Below, one piece after another: positions 8,417-17,700 of a stretch of DNA of 64,000 nucleotides. The position numbers were made by a program, and so were the translations under genes. The notes below the pieces were generated by a model. It did not search any database, had not been told where the DNA came from, and saw nothing but the letters and a program-made list of their open reading frames with translations. Location: positions 310,001-374,000 of the forward strand of contig NZ_JAHKKG010000011.1 in the NCBI RefSeq assembly GCF_018829635.1, given 5' to 3'. This stretch comes from Paractinoplanes bogorensis. Its GTDB lineage: Bacteria; Actinomycetota; Actinomycetes; Mycobacteriales; Micromonosporaceae. Numbering within the stretch: the first letter of the stretch is position 1; each line of letters begins with the position of its first letter.

Positions 8417-10153
8417 TCAGCGCAGGCGGCGGGTGTTGTCGGGCCGCCGTTCGGTGACCGCGCGGCTGTCCAGCAGTTCCAGCAGGGGCACGGCGACGCG
8501 ACGCGTGGTGTCGAGGGCCCGGCGGGCCTCGCTCAGCGTGAAGGGCTGCGGCACGGTGGCCAGCGCCCGGGCGGCGGCCTCGACCGCTCCGGGGGCCAGG
8601 ATGACCTGCGGCGCCAGCTGGATCACCAGGCCGGTGCGGGCGGCGGCGGCCAGCTGGCGGGGGCCCAGGCCCAGTGCGGCCAGGTCGTGGCCCTCCGGTG
8701 CGGCGAAGGGGGCCAGACCGTCGAACGCCTTGGCGATCAGGGCCACCAGCTCGTCGGGCGGACCGGATCGGGCCGTGGACACCCGGCCCGCCCGGATCAC
8801 CAGTGGTGGGCGGACCAGAGCGGTGACCAGCGCGCGGTCGGGCAGGCCCAAGCGGTGGCGGAGGGCTTCGACGGGCATGCCGGGCTCGAGCGGGTGGTCC
8901 CGCTGAAAGGCGGCGACCTCGTCGGGCAGTCGGTCACCCAGGGCGGCCCAGTGACCCGGGTCGGCATACCAATCGCCGGCCACCGGGGCGAGAGACAGCG
9001 GGATTCCCATCGCCGCCAGGTCGGCGCCGCGGATCAGGCGGCGGCGGGTCAGCTCGCCGGCCAGGTCGGGCTGGCCGTCCAGGGTGGAGAGCACGCCGGC
9101 TCGGGCCGCCGCGGCGCCCCGTCGTTGCAGCGAGGGCGGGGCGACATCGAGAACCGTGACACCGCCGGCGATGTGGTGCCGGCCGGGATCGCGGAGCAGC
9201 AGGCGGTCACCGACCCGGAGCGGCAGCGGGCGGCTCAGACGCAGGCGCGCGGTGTCGGGGCCGAGCGGGCGCACGCGTACGGGAACAGCGGCCGAACCCG
9301 CATGCAACGTCATGGTCGACGGCAGGCCGGTCACCGGGTCGCCGTGCAGGCGGATGTCGATCAGGTCGGCGTGCCGGAACCGGCCCGGTGTCAGCAGGGC
9401 ATCGCCGCGGCCCACGTCGTCGCGGGCGGCGCCGCGCAGGTTGACGGCGACACGCGCGACGGCGTGGACCGAGTCGACGGGCTTTCCGAGAGACTGCATT
9501 CCCCGTACGCGAACCAGGCCGTCACCCAACGCCAGGTCGTCGCCGGTGCGCAGCACCCCCGCGCCCAGTGTGCCGGTGACCACGGTGCCCGCCCCCTTGA
9601 CCGTGAAGGCCCGGTCGATCCACAGGCGCACCGGCGCGTCCAGCTCCGGCGCGGGCAGCGAACCCACCAGGCGATCGAGCTCGGACCGCAAGGCCGGGAG
9701 CCCCTCGCCGGTGGTCCCGCTGACGGCCACGGCGGGCACCCGGCCGAGCGGGGTCGCGGCGATCCGCTCCAACGCCGACTCCCGAGCCGGCGCGGGGGAG
9801 GCCAGGTCGCTGCGGGTCACGACCAGCAGACCGTGCCGGACGTCGAGCGCGGCCAGCGCCGCCAGATGCTCGGCCGACTGGGGCATCCAGCCCTCGTCGG
9901 CCGCCACCACGATCATCGCGGCCGGGACCGGGCCGAGGCCGGCCAGCATGTTGGGCACGAAGCGCTCGTGGCCGGGCACGTCGACGAAGGCGACCGTCTC
10001 GCCCGAGCCGAGCGTGGTCCAGGCGAAGCCGAGGTCGATCGTCATGCCGCGGCGGCGTTCCTCGGCCCACCGGTCGGGTTCCATGCCGGTCAGGGCACGC
10101 ACCAGAGTCGACTTCCCGTGATCGACATGCCCGGCCGTAGCCAGAACGTGCAC
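8417..10153 (-). CDS. selB: Selenocysteine-specific elongation factor
   Basis: SelB is the GTPase that brings Sec-tRNA to UGA codons followed by a SECIS hairpin. In 578 residues the GTPase motifs are G1 GHVDHGKS (8-15), the switch II region DVPGHERF near 58-65, and a G4 TRSD (in place of NKxD) near 110. Domains II and III follow to about residue 345 (GAGTVVTGTLGAG is typical). The C-terminal 230 residues are the winged-helix repeats that bind mRNA SECIS. The length is normal for actinobacterial SelB. It starts 4 bp after the selA stop, so selAB form an operon. Confidence 0.96.
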   Translation of the reverse strand: MHVLATAGHVDHGKSTLVRALTGMEPDRWAEERRRGMTIDLGFAWTTLGSGETVAFVDVPGHERFVPNMLAGLGPVPAAMIVVAADEGWMPQSAEHLAALAALDVRHGLLVVTRSDLASPAPARESALERIAATPLGRVPAVAVSGTTGEGLPALRSELDRLVGSLPAPELDAPVRLWIDRAFTVKGAGTVVTGTLGAGVLRTGDDLALGDGLVRVRGMQSLGKPVDSVHAVARVAVNLRGAARDDVGRGDALLTPGRFRHADLIDIRLHGDPVTGLPSTMTLHAGSAAVPVRVRPLGPDTARLRLSRPLPLRVGDRLLLRDPGRHHIAGGVTVLDVAPPSLQRRGAAAARAGVLSTLDGQPDLAGELTRRRLIRGADLAAMGIPLSLAPVAGDWYADPGHWAALGDRLPDEVAAFQRDHPLEPGMPVEALRHRLGLPDRALVTALVRPPLVIRAGRVSTARSGPPDELVALIAKAFDGLAPFAAPEGHDLAALGLGPRQLAAAARTGLVIQLAPQVILAPGAVEAAARALATVPQPFTLSEARRALDTTRRVAVPLLELLDSRAVTERRPDNTRRLR

Positions 10154-10157
10154 GGAA

Positions 10158-11456
10158 TCAGCCCGCCTGGACCGCGGCCATGATCACCATGTCGACCAGT
10201 TCGTCGTCCGACGACGGCGGGACACAGCGCAGATCGAGCAGCAACCGCCCCCGCTCCACCCGCCCGAGCACCGGCGTGGGGGCGGAGCGCAACAAGGCGG
10301 CGTACGGGGAAGGGAGTGAGAGTGACCACGACGGCAGCGTGACCTCGGGGGCCCCGCCGCCACCGACCACCGCCTCCGACGAGATCACCTCGGCCTCGAC
10401 CCCGGCCGACGCCAGGCGATCGCGGGCCGAGGTCGTGCGGGCGTGCAGGGCGGAGGGTGCGATGCGCAGAGCGTCCCAGGTCGGCGTGGACGGACCGGTG
10501 AGGGTGGCCTGCAGCGCGGCCAGGGTCAGCTTGTCGACCCGCAACGCGCGGGCCAGGGGGTGCCGGCGAAGCCGTTCGACCAGGATGGACGTGCCCAGGA
10601 TCAGGCCGGCCTGCGGACCGCCGAGCAGTTTGTCGCCGCTCGCGATGACCAGCGTCGCGCCCTCGCCCAGGGTGGTGTCGGCGTCGGGCTCGTCGGGGAG
10701 CAGCGGGTCGGGGGCGAGCAGCCCGGAGCCGATGTCGGCCACCACCGGCGGACCCAGCGCGGCCAGCGCGGGAATGCCGACGGCGCTGGTGAAGCCGCGG
10801 ACCACGAAGTTGGACGGGTGGACCTTGAGGATGAAGCCGGTGTCGGGGCCGATCGCCCGGGAGTAGTCGGCCAGCGAGGTGCGGTTGGTCGTGCCCACCT
10901 CGCGCAGCCGCGCCCCGGTCGACTCGAGCAGGTCGGGCAGGCGGAAACCGTCGCCGATCTCCACCATCTCGCCCCGGCTGACGATGATCTCGCGCCCGGC
11001 GGCCAGGGCGGTGGCGGCCAGGACGAGCGCGGCGGCGCCGTTGTTGACCACGTGCACGTCGCTCGCCGACGGGACCGCCCGCTGCAGCGCGGCGAGCGCG
11101 GTGCGGCCGCGTTTGGCGCGACGGCCGGTGGCCAGGTCGAGCTCGACGTCGGTGTGCCCGGTCGCGGCCAGCACGGCCTCGCGGGCGGCGGGGGAGAGGG
11201 CGGCCCGGCCGAGGTTGGTGTGCAGGACGACCCCGGTCGCGTTGAGCACCGGCCGCAGCCCGGCGGGCAGGGACGCCAGGGCGGCGTCGACGACTTCTGC
11301 GGGCTTGAGTTCCCCATCCCGTACGCGTTGAAGGGTGGCCACGACCGCAGCTTTCACCGCGGCCCGGCCCGCGCGCCCGCTGGCCTCGGCGAGACGGGGA
11401 TCGGCCAGCACCGTGTCCGTCCGCGGGACGTGCCGCCGAGGGTCGAGGTCCACCAT
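10158..11456 (-). CDS. selA: L-seryl-tRNA(Sec) selenium transferase
   Basis: A 432-residue PLP enzyme converting Ser-tRNA-Sec to Sec-tRNA-Sec with selenophosphate. LNATGVVLHTNLGRA near 75-90 and the PLP-lysine motif ASGDKLLGGPQAG (Lys276) are diagnostic. The GTTNRTSLADY segment is also conserved. SelA is a decamer in bacteria. ATG 11456 is the start. The 60-bp region upstream is shared with the divergent MFS gene. Confidence 0.96.
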   Translation of the reverse strand: MVDLDPRRHVPRTDTVLADPRLAEASGRAGRAAVKAAVVATLQRVRDGELKPAEVVDAALASLPAGLRPVLNATGVVLHTNLGRAALSPAAREAVLAATGHTDVELDLATGRRAKRGRTALAALQRAVPSASDVHVVNNGAAALVLAATALAAGREIIVSRGEMVEIGDGFRLPDLLESTGARLREVGTTNRTSLADYSRAIGPDTGFILKVHPSNFVVRGFTSAVGIPALAALGPPVVADIGSGLLAPDPLLPDEPDADTTLGEGATLVIASGDKLLGGPQAGLILGTSILVERLRRHPLARALRVDKLTLAALQATLTGPSTPTWDALRIAPSALHARTTSARDRLASAGVEAEVISSEAVVGGGGAPEVTLPSWSLSLPSPYAALLRSAPTPVLGRVERGRLLLDLRCVPPSSDDELVDMVIMAAVQAG

Positions 11457-11479
11457 GACGTCAAGCTACTCCGCCGTAC

Positions 11480-11517
11480 TTGATCATGTCGTCAGGAGAT
11501 GTGTACGATCGTACACA
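11480..11517 (+). promoter_or_regulatory. MFS gene promoter with 18-bp palindromic operator
   Basis: TTGATC (11480-11485), an 18-bp spacer and TACGAT (11504-11509) lie 7 nt before the MFS ATG, giving a leaderless transcript. The perfect palindrome TGTGTACGATCGTACACA (11500-11517) covers the -10 box and the first base of the start codon. A bound dimeric repressor (TetR or GntR type) would block transcription. No such regulator gene is adjacent. The -10 is self-complementary within the palindrome, so it could also serve the selA side. Confidence 0.75.
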
Positions 11518-12713
11518 TGACCACCGAGATCGCGGTGCCCACTCGCCGGGCCCGGGCCGCCGTCGCCGCGCTGTTCCTGCTCAACGGCGCGGTGCTGTTC
11601 AACGTCGTGCCGCGATATCCGCAGATCAAGGCCGACCTGGGGGTGAGCAACGCCCTCTTCGGCACGGCCCTGGCCGCGCTCCCGGTCGGCGCCCTGCTGG
11701 CCGGTCTGCTGGCCGGCGCGGCCATCCGGTGGCTCGGCTCGGCGCGGGTCGCGTCGTTCGGCATCGTCCTCACCACGGTCGCCACGCTGGCCATCGCGTT
11801 CTCTTCGCACTGGCTGGCCTTCGCGGGCGCGCTGTTCGTGATCGGAGCGCTCGACGCGGTCGTCGACGTCGCCCAGAACGCGCACGGCCTGCGGGTCCAG
11901 CGCCTCTACGGCCGCTCGATCCTGAACTCCCTGCACGGCGTCTGGAGCATCGGCGCCGTCCTGGGCGGTCTGATGGGCGCGGCCGCGGCCGGTCTGTCGC
12001 TGCCGCTGGCGGTGCACCTGAGCATCTCGGCCGTGCTGTTCAGCGTGGTCGCGCTGGTCGCCTACCGGTTCCTGCTGACCGGTCCGGAGGACGCGGAACG
12101 CGTTGCTGCCCCCGCCCCGAGTCCCGCCTCGAAAAGATCATTTTCCGGGCCGGCGATCCGCATGCTGGCCGCCCTGGGCCTGCTCGCCGCGGCGGGTGCC
12201 CTGGTCGAGGACGCGGGCTCGTCCTGGGGCGCGCTGTTCTTCACCGAAGACCTGCACACCGGCGCCGCCACCGCCGGTATGGCCGTCGTCGCCCTGCAGG
12301 TCGCCATGACCGTCGGCCGGCTGCTCGGCGACCGGGTGGTCGACCGTTTCGGCCAGCGCACGGTCGTCCGCGCCGGTGGAGCGATCGCCGCCGCCGGGAT
12401 GGGGCTGGCCCTGGCCTTCCCGTCGGTGCCGACCGCGCTCGGCGGGTTCGCGCTGGCCGGCCTCGGGGTGGCCACCCTGGTGCCCGCGGCCATGCACACC
12501 GCCGACGAGCTGCCCGGCCTGCCGCCCGGCACCGGCCTGACCATCGTCAGCTGGCTGCTGCGCGGCGGGTTCCTGCTCTCGCCGCCGCTGGTCGGGTTCG
12601 TGGCCGACCAGTCCAGCCTGCGCGTCGGCCTGCTCTCGGTGGTGCTGGCCGGGGTGGTCACGCTGATCCTGGGCCGGGTCCTGGTCAACCGCCCCTCCGA
12701 AGCGGCCGCCTGA
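11517..12713 (+). CDS. Major facilitator superfamily transporter
   Basis: A 398-residue MFS protein with about 12 hydrophobic segments. The first is AAVAALFLLNGAVLFNVVPRYPQI, and loop 2-3 carries the shortened GAAIRWLGSARV. It resembles the YbjJ/fucose-permease-like group often paired with a TetR repressor. Substrate unknown. I start at the ATG at 11517 rather than 11499 because the promoter's -10 box lies between the two. Lies downstream of a palindromic operator and divergent from selA. Confidence 0.9.
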   Translation: MTTEIAVPTRRARAAVAALFLLNGAVLFNVVPRYPQIKADLGVSNALFGTALAALPVGALLAGLLAGAAIRWLGSARVASFGIVLTTVATLAIAFSSHWLAFAGALFVIGALDAVVDVAQNAHGLRVQRLYGRSILNSLHGVWSIGAVLGGLMGAAAAGLSLPLAVHLSISAVLFSVVALVAYRFLLTGPEDAERVAAPAPSPASKRSFSGPAIRMLAALGLLAAAGALVEDAGSSWGALFFTEDLHTGAATAGMAVVALQVAMTVGRLLGDRVVDRFGQRTVVRAGGAIAAAGMGLALAFPSVPTALGGFALAGLGVATLVPAAMHTADELPGLPPGTGLTIVSWLLRGGFLLSPPLVGFVADQSSLRVGLLSVVLAGVVTLILGRVLVNRPSEAAA

Positions 12714-12779
12714 TTCTCTTTCTCGCGTAGTACGATTCCGTCCCTCGCCTTCGGACCATCGAGTTTGGGCAGGTGGGGT

Positions 12780-14201
12780 GTGGACAGCGCTGCGCAGGTG
12801 GTCGTGCTGACGGCCAAACAGGTGGAATACGACGCCATCCGTTCGCATCTGCGTGATCTGCGCCGGCACAGTGATTCCGCGGGCACCCAATTCGAGGTAG
12901 GCACCCTTGAGGGGACGAGCGCGCGGGTCGCCATCGTCGAGGTCGGCCCCGGCAACGTCGGCGCCGCCCTGATGGCGAGCAGCGCCATCTCCACGTTCCA
13001 GCCCCGGGCGCTGCTCTTCGTGGGTGTCGCGGGAGCCCTGACCGATCTCGACGTGGGCGCCGTGGTCGTCGCGACCAAGGTCTACGCCTACGACGGCGGC
13101 CGGGAGCAGGACGACGGCTACGCGGCCCGTCCGCAGGCCTTCGACGCCGATCACGAGCTGCTGCAACGCGCCAGGTTCGTGGCTCGCACGTTCCACCTCC
13201 GTCCCGGCGCGCCCGTGGTCGAGTTCGGCGCGGTCGCCGCGGGTGACGTCGTGCTCGACTCGCGCACCACCCTGCTGGCGCAGAAGCTCCGGCGCCACTA
13301 CAACGATGCCTCGGCGATCGAGATGGAGAGCGCCGGCATGGCCCGCGCCGCCGGCATGGGCCGGGTCGGGGTGCTCACCATCCGCGGCATCAGTGACCGG
13401 GCCGACGGCGGGAAGGCCGAGGCCGACGCAGCCGGGTCGCAGCAGGTCGCCGCCACGAACGCCGCCGCCTTCGCGGCCGCCCTGATCGCCGACTACCTGT
13501 CATCGCCGACGCCGACGCCAACATCGCCGCCGCCGGTGACGGCGATCAAGGCGCGCGCATCTCGGGGCGGTCTGCCCGTCCGGGTTCTCGTCGCGATCGC
13601 CGCGGCCACGTTGGTCGCCATCGCCGTGCTGGTGGTGATCCACTTCGCCGGTGACGACGGTAAGCCCCCGGCCGTGGCCGCCTGCGACTACAAGATGAAC
13701 GACCCGGGCGTCGTCGAGGTGAAACCCGGCGCCGCCACCCCCGGCAGCATGACCCTGTGCCCCGCCCTGCTGAACAACGGCGTCCCGCTGACCAAGGCGT
13801 TCACCGTCGCCGGGCGGTTCGGCGGCCCGGCCGAGAACTACCGCGACCTGGTCGTCGTCGGCCGGGCCGACCCGAAGGTGTGCGACGTGTACGGCAACCG
13901 GCCTGTCCCCGGCTACTTCTATCAGGCCAGCCTCCGGGTCGACCCCGACGGCCACTGGTCGTTCCGCGACGGGGTGGGCTACGACGAGGCGGTCACCCTG
14001 GCCCGCGACTACCAGTTCGTGACCGGAACGGCCGACGTCCTCGCGGCGATCCGCAGCGATCGCTCCCGGTTCGCCGAGCAGAACAACGGCGACGACGGCT
14101 ACACCGGGATGGCCGAGTTGCCGGCCGATGCCCGGGTCGTGGCCACCTTCCGCCAGCCGTCCGGCACCTACGAGGGCAAGGGACCGGCCCCCTGCAAGTA
14201 A
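12780..14201 (+). CDS. Nucleoside phosphorylase/MTA-SAH nucleosidase domain fused to a transmembrane and extracytoplasmic domain
   Basis: A 473-residue two-part protein. Residues 1 to about 235 are a PNP_UDP/MTAN-type domain: VVVLTAKQVEYDAIRSHL, the VGVAGAL nucleoside-binding turn, AIEMESAGMARAA (the ribose-binding Glu-Met-Glu) and TIRGISDRAD with the catalytic Asp. A Pro/Thr linker is followed by one membrane helix (VRVLVAIAAATLVAIAVLVVIHF, about residue 270). About 195 residues remain outside the membrane, including four Cys that could form disulfides; I recognise no family there. GTG 12780 follows an AGGTGGGG site. Such nucleosidase domains occur in bacterial effector and NLR-like defence proteins, but no partner gene adjoins this one. 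Confidence 0.8.
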   Translation: MDSAAQVVVLTAKQVEYDAIRSHLRDLRRHSDSAGTQFEVGTLEGTSARVAIVEVGPGNVGAALMASSAISTFQPRALLFVGVAGALTDLDVGAVVVATKVYAYDGGREQDDGYAARPQAFDADHELLQRARFVARTFHLRPGAPVVEFGAVAAGDVVLDSRTTLLAQKLRRHYNDASAIEMESAGMARAAGMGRVGVLTIRGISDRADGGKAEADAAGSQQVAATNAAAFAAALIADYLSSPTPTPTSPPPVTAIKARASRGGLPVRVLVAIAAATLVAIAVLVVIHFAGDDGKPPAVAACDYKMNDPGVVEVKPGAATPGSMTLCPALLNNGVPLTKAFTVAGRFGGPAENYRDLVVVGRADPKVCDVYGNRPVPGYFYQASLRVDPDGHWSFRDGVGYDEAVTLARDYQFVTGTADVLAAIRSDRSRFAEQNNGDDGYTGMAELPADARVVATFRQPSGTYEGKGPAPCK

Positions 14202-14239
14202 GGGGTTTTCCCGGTCGCCCGGGCGGGCACGCCTGACCC

Positions 14240-14701
14240 ATGCGAACCGGAATCCTGGCCGGAGCCGCCGCGGGCGCCGCCGGCACCGCTGCCCTCAACG
14301 CCGTCACCTACCTCGACATGGCCCTGCGCGGCCGGGCGAGCAGCAAAACACCTGAGCAGACGGTCGAGGCCATCGAGGAACACCTGCCGGTCTCGGTGCC
14401 CGGCGACGGCGAGACCCGCGAGCACCGGGTGGCCGGGCTGGGCAGCCTGACCGGCCTCGTCACCGGCGTCGGGATCGGCACCGCTTTCGGCCTGCTGCGG
14501 CGGGCCGGCGTGCGTCCGCCGGCCCCGTTCAACGCCCTGCTCATCGGGGCCACGACGATGGCCGCGACCGACCTGTCGATGGCCGCCCTCGACGTCACCG
14601 ACCCGTGCACGTGGTCGGCCGCCGACTGGCTGTCCGACGTGCTCCCGCACCTGGCCTTCGGCGTGGTCACCGACGCCGTGCTGCGGTCACTGGATCGCTA
14701 A
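14240..14701 (+). CDS. Small membrane protein, unknown function
   Basis: A 153-residue protein with about three hydrophobic segments: near residues 3-25, near 68-88 (GSLTGLVTGVGIGTAFGLL) and near 98-115 (FNALLIGATTMAATDLSMAAL). It also has a hydrophilic stretch with SKTPEQTVEAIEEHLPV. I do not recognise a named family. Its stop shares the tetranucleotide CTAA with the stop of the convergent carboxypeptidase gene. Confidence 0.7.
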   Translation: MRTGILAGAAAGAAGTAALNAVTYLDMALRGRASSKTPEQTVEAIEEHLPVSVPGDGETREHRVAGLGSLTGLVTGVGIGTAFGLLRRAGVRPPAPFNALLIGATTMAATDLSMAALDVTDPCTWSAADWLSDVLPHLAFGVVTDAVLRSLDR

Positions 14702-17700
14702 GGCATGCGGGTCAGTTTCCACCACAGGGACGGCTCGCCGATGGCTGCTTCTGCGAGGAGTTCCACCCGTACGCCGGAAGCCTCCACCGAACCCACCGCC
14801 TGACCCGCCGTGACCGTCGCACCCGGCGCGGTCGTGGTCACCTCGACCGGAACCGAGAGCCCGGGCCAGCCGACGACCTGCAACGGTTGTGCCGGGCGGA
14901 CGATGCTGCTGTCGCCCCACGCGCTCTCGACCTGCCCGACCGGATCGGCCGGCAGCAGCGTGTACTGCTTCACGGTCTGCCGCACCGACTTGAGCAGCGC
15001 CCGGACCTCCCGGTTGACGTTCGCGAGCTGCTCCGGCGTGTGCAGGCCGGGCTGGTTGAACACCGCCCCGACCACGGTGAGCGTCCGCCCGCCGACCTTC
15101 AGCCGCGCCGAGAACAGCAGGTTGCCGCCCGCCTCGTCGGTCGAGCCGGTCTTGATGCCGAAGACCCCGTCCACCCCGAGCAGGTCGTTGTAGTTCCGGA
15201 TCTTCCCGGCCACCGGAATCGTGGCACTGGGCAGCGCGACGATCTCGGCGAACACCTCCATCTGCAACGCCGCCCGCCCCAGCTTCACCTGGTCGGCCGC
15301 GGTGCTCACGGTGGTGGGCAGGAACCCGCTCGGATCCGAATACGTCGTGCCGGTCATCCCGAGCTCGTCGGCGGTGGCGTTCATCTTGTCGACGAAGGCC
15401 TTTTCCGACCCGGCATCCCACACCGCCAGCTGATGCGCGATGTTGTTGGCCGACGGCAGCATCAACGCCTCGATCGCGTCCCGCTCGGTCAGCTTCTCCC
15501 CGACCCGCACCGGCACCTGCGACTGGTTGGTCGAGATCCGCGACTTGTAGTCGGCCACATCGGCCGCGGTGACGGTGAGCGTAGGCCCTTCCTCGTCCCC
15601 GCTGAGCGGATGGTCCCGCAGGATGACATAGGCCGTCATGACTTTGGCGACACTCCCGATCGGCGCCGTCTTGTCACTGCCCGACCCGCCGAGCCGCCCC
15701 AGCCCTTCGATCATGAGCTCGGCCGACCCTTGATCGGGCCACGGCAGCGCGGGCGCCTTCCCCGGAATCCGCATCGTGTCGGCCACCGTCGTCGCCAGGG
15801 TGGCCTTCGGCAGTTCGCGGGAGAGCTGCACGCCCGCCCCACCGCCGAGCAGAACCAGAAGCAGAAGAGCGGTTCCCAGTACGGCGATGAGCCGCCCTCG
15901 CCGCTTCTTCCGGCCCCCGCCCGACGCTGTCCCGCCCGCACCGTAGGTCCCGGCGGACCGGGGCGGCGCTGCGTTACCACCCTGCGGGGGTGGTGCGCTG
16001 TAGCCACCGTGCGGTGGCGCGACGGCGTAGCTGCCCTGTTGGGGCGCAGCGGTGTAGCCGCCCTTCTGGGGTGCGGCTGTGTGCCCAGCTTGCGGGGGTG
16101 CGGCGGTGTAGCTGGCCTGCTGGGGTATAGCGGTGCGGCCGGCTTGTTGGGGTGTGGCGGTGTAGCTGCCCTGCTGGGGTGCAGCAGTGTGGCCGGCTTG
16201 CTGGGGTGCGGCGGCGTTGCCGTAGAGGCCTGCTGGTTGGGCCGGGGCGGCGCTGCCGTAGGTGCCGCCTTGCTTAGGTGGCGCGCCGCTCGGTGCCTCG
16301 GCACCGCCATACATCCCGGGCTGGGCGGGCGGTGTGCTGGTGGGCCTTCCGTAGGTTCCGGCTTGCTTCGGCTTCGCGTTGTCAGCGGGCGCGGCCCCGG
16401 GCTGGGCGGGCGGCGCACTGCTCGGAGGTGTAGCGCTGCTGTAGGTTCCGCTCGGCCGGGACTGCGCAGCGTCTGGTGGTGAGGCGCTCGCGGATGTCGC
16501 GGCCCGCCCGGCTTGCGCTGCGTTGGTGGCACTGCCGTAGGTCGCGCCCGGCCTGGACTGCGCCGAGTCACGGTTTGCGGAGGCCGGGGAGGTGCCGGTC
16601 TGCCTGGGTGCGGCCGGGCTGCCGTAGGTTCCGCCCTGCCTGGGCTGTGCGGTGCCTGGGCGCGCTTCGTTGCCGTGCGTTTCGGTCGGCTCGGATTGTG
16701 CCTGGTCAGGGCGCGCGGCCACCCCGTATGTTTCGGCCGGCTTCGGTGACGGGGTGTCCGGGGTTGCGGTGCTGCCGTAGGTGTTCGCCGGCCTGGGCTG
16801 CGCCGGATCAGGGCGCGCGGCACCAACTGACGGGTGCAGCGCGGTTTGTTCGTTTCCGGAGGCTTTGGACGGCGTCCGTGTGTCTCCGGGTGGTCGGGGC
16901 GTCGCTTGGCCCGAGCTGCCGTAGACCCCGGCCCTGGAGGATGGCGTACCGGTTGTCGGCTGCGTGGGCGTCGGTGAGGGCGTGCCGTTTCCAGGACTGG
17001 CGACCAGTTTCGACGGCCCGCCACCAGGTGGTGCGCCACCAGTCGGTGCGCCGCCGGCCGGCCCGCCACCAGCCGGCCCGCCACCAGTCGGCCCGCCACC
17101 AGCCGGCCCGCCACCAGTCGGCCCGCTGCCAGTTGGTCCGCTGCCAGTTGGAGCGCCGCCAGCTGACCCGCCGCCAGCTGGTGCGCCGTTGGCTGGCGCG
17201 GTAGTTGTGGCGCTCCCGTAAACCCCGGTCGGTGACGTCGGGGTGTTGCTGGTCGAGGCGGGCTGCGTCTCCGGCCGCGGTGATGGTGCGTCGGCCGGTT
17301 TGGTGGTCTGAGCGGTGGGCTTGGCGCTGCCGTAGACACCGGGCGGCGAGGTCGGCGCGCCTGGCGGTTGGGGTGGCTTGGTGGGTGTGGCGTTTCCGGC
17401 CGGTCTCGGTGCCGCGGAAGCATTGGGCGGTGTGCTGGCCGGCGACGATGCCGGAGGGGTGGGCTGCTGCGTCGGTGCCGGGTTCCCGGAGGTGGCGGCA
17501 GGCTTCGGCGGCGCGGCTGCTTGCGAGTTCGGGTTGGACGGATCGCCACCCCCAGCCGTATCGGACGGATCGCCTCCAACAGCCGTGTTGGACGGGTCGC
17601 CGCCGCCAGAAGTGGTTTTCGGCCGGGGCGACCCGGGTGAGTCGCTCTCCGGGGCGTTCGGCGATGCCGGGGTAGATTCCGGCCTGGAAGCCGGGACCGG

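Noticed and set aside
17024..17180. Regular 15-bp repeats that could be taken for a CRISPR array.
   Set aside because: There are no unique spacers and no cas genes. Units keep the reading frame of the carboxypeptidase.
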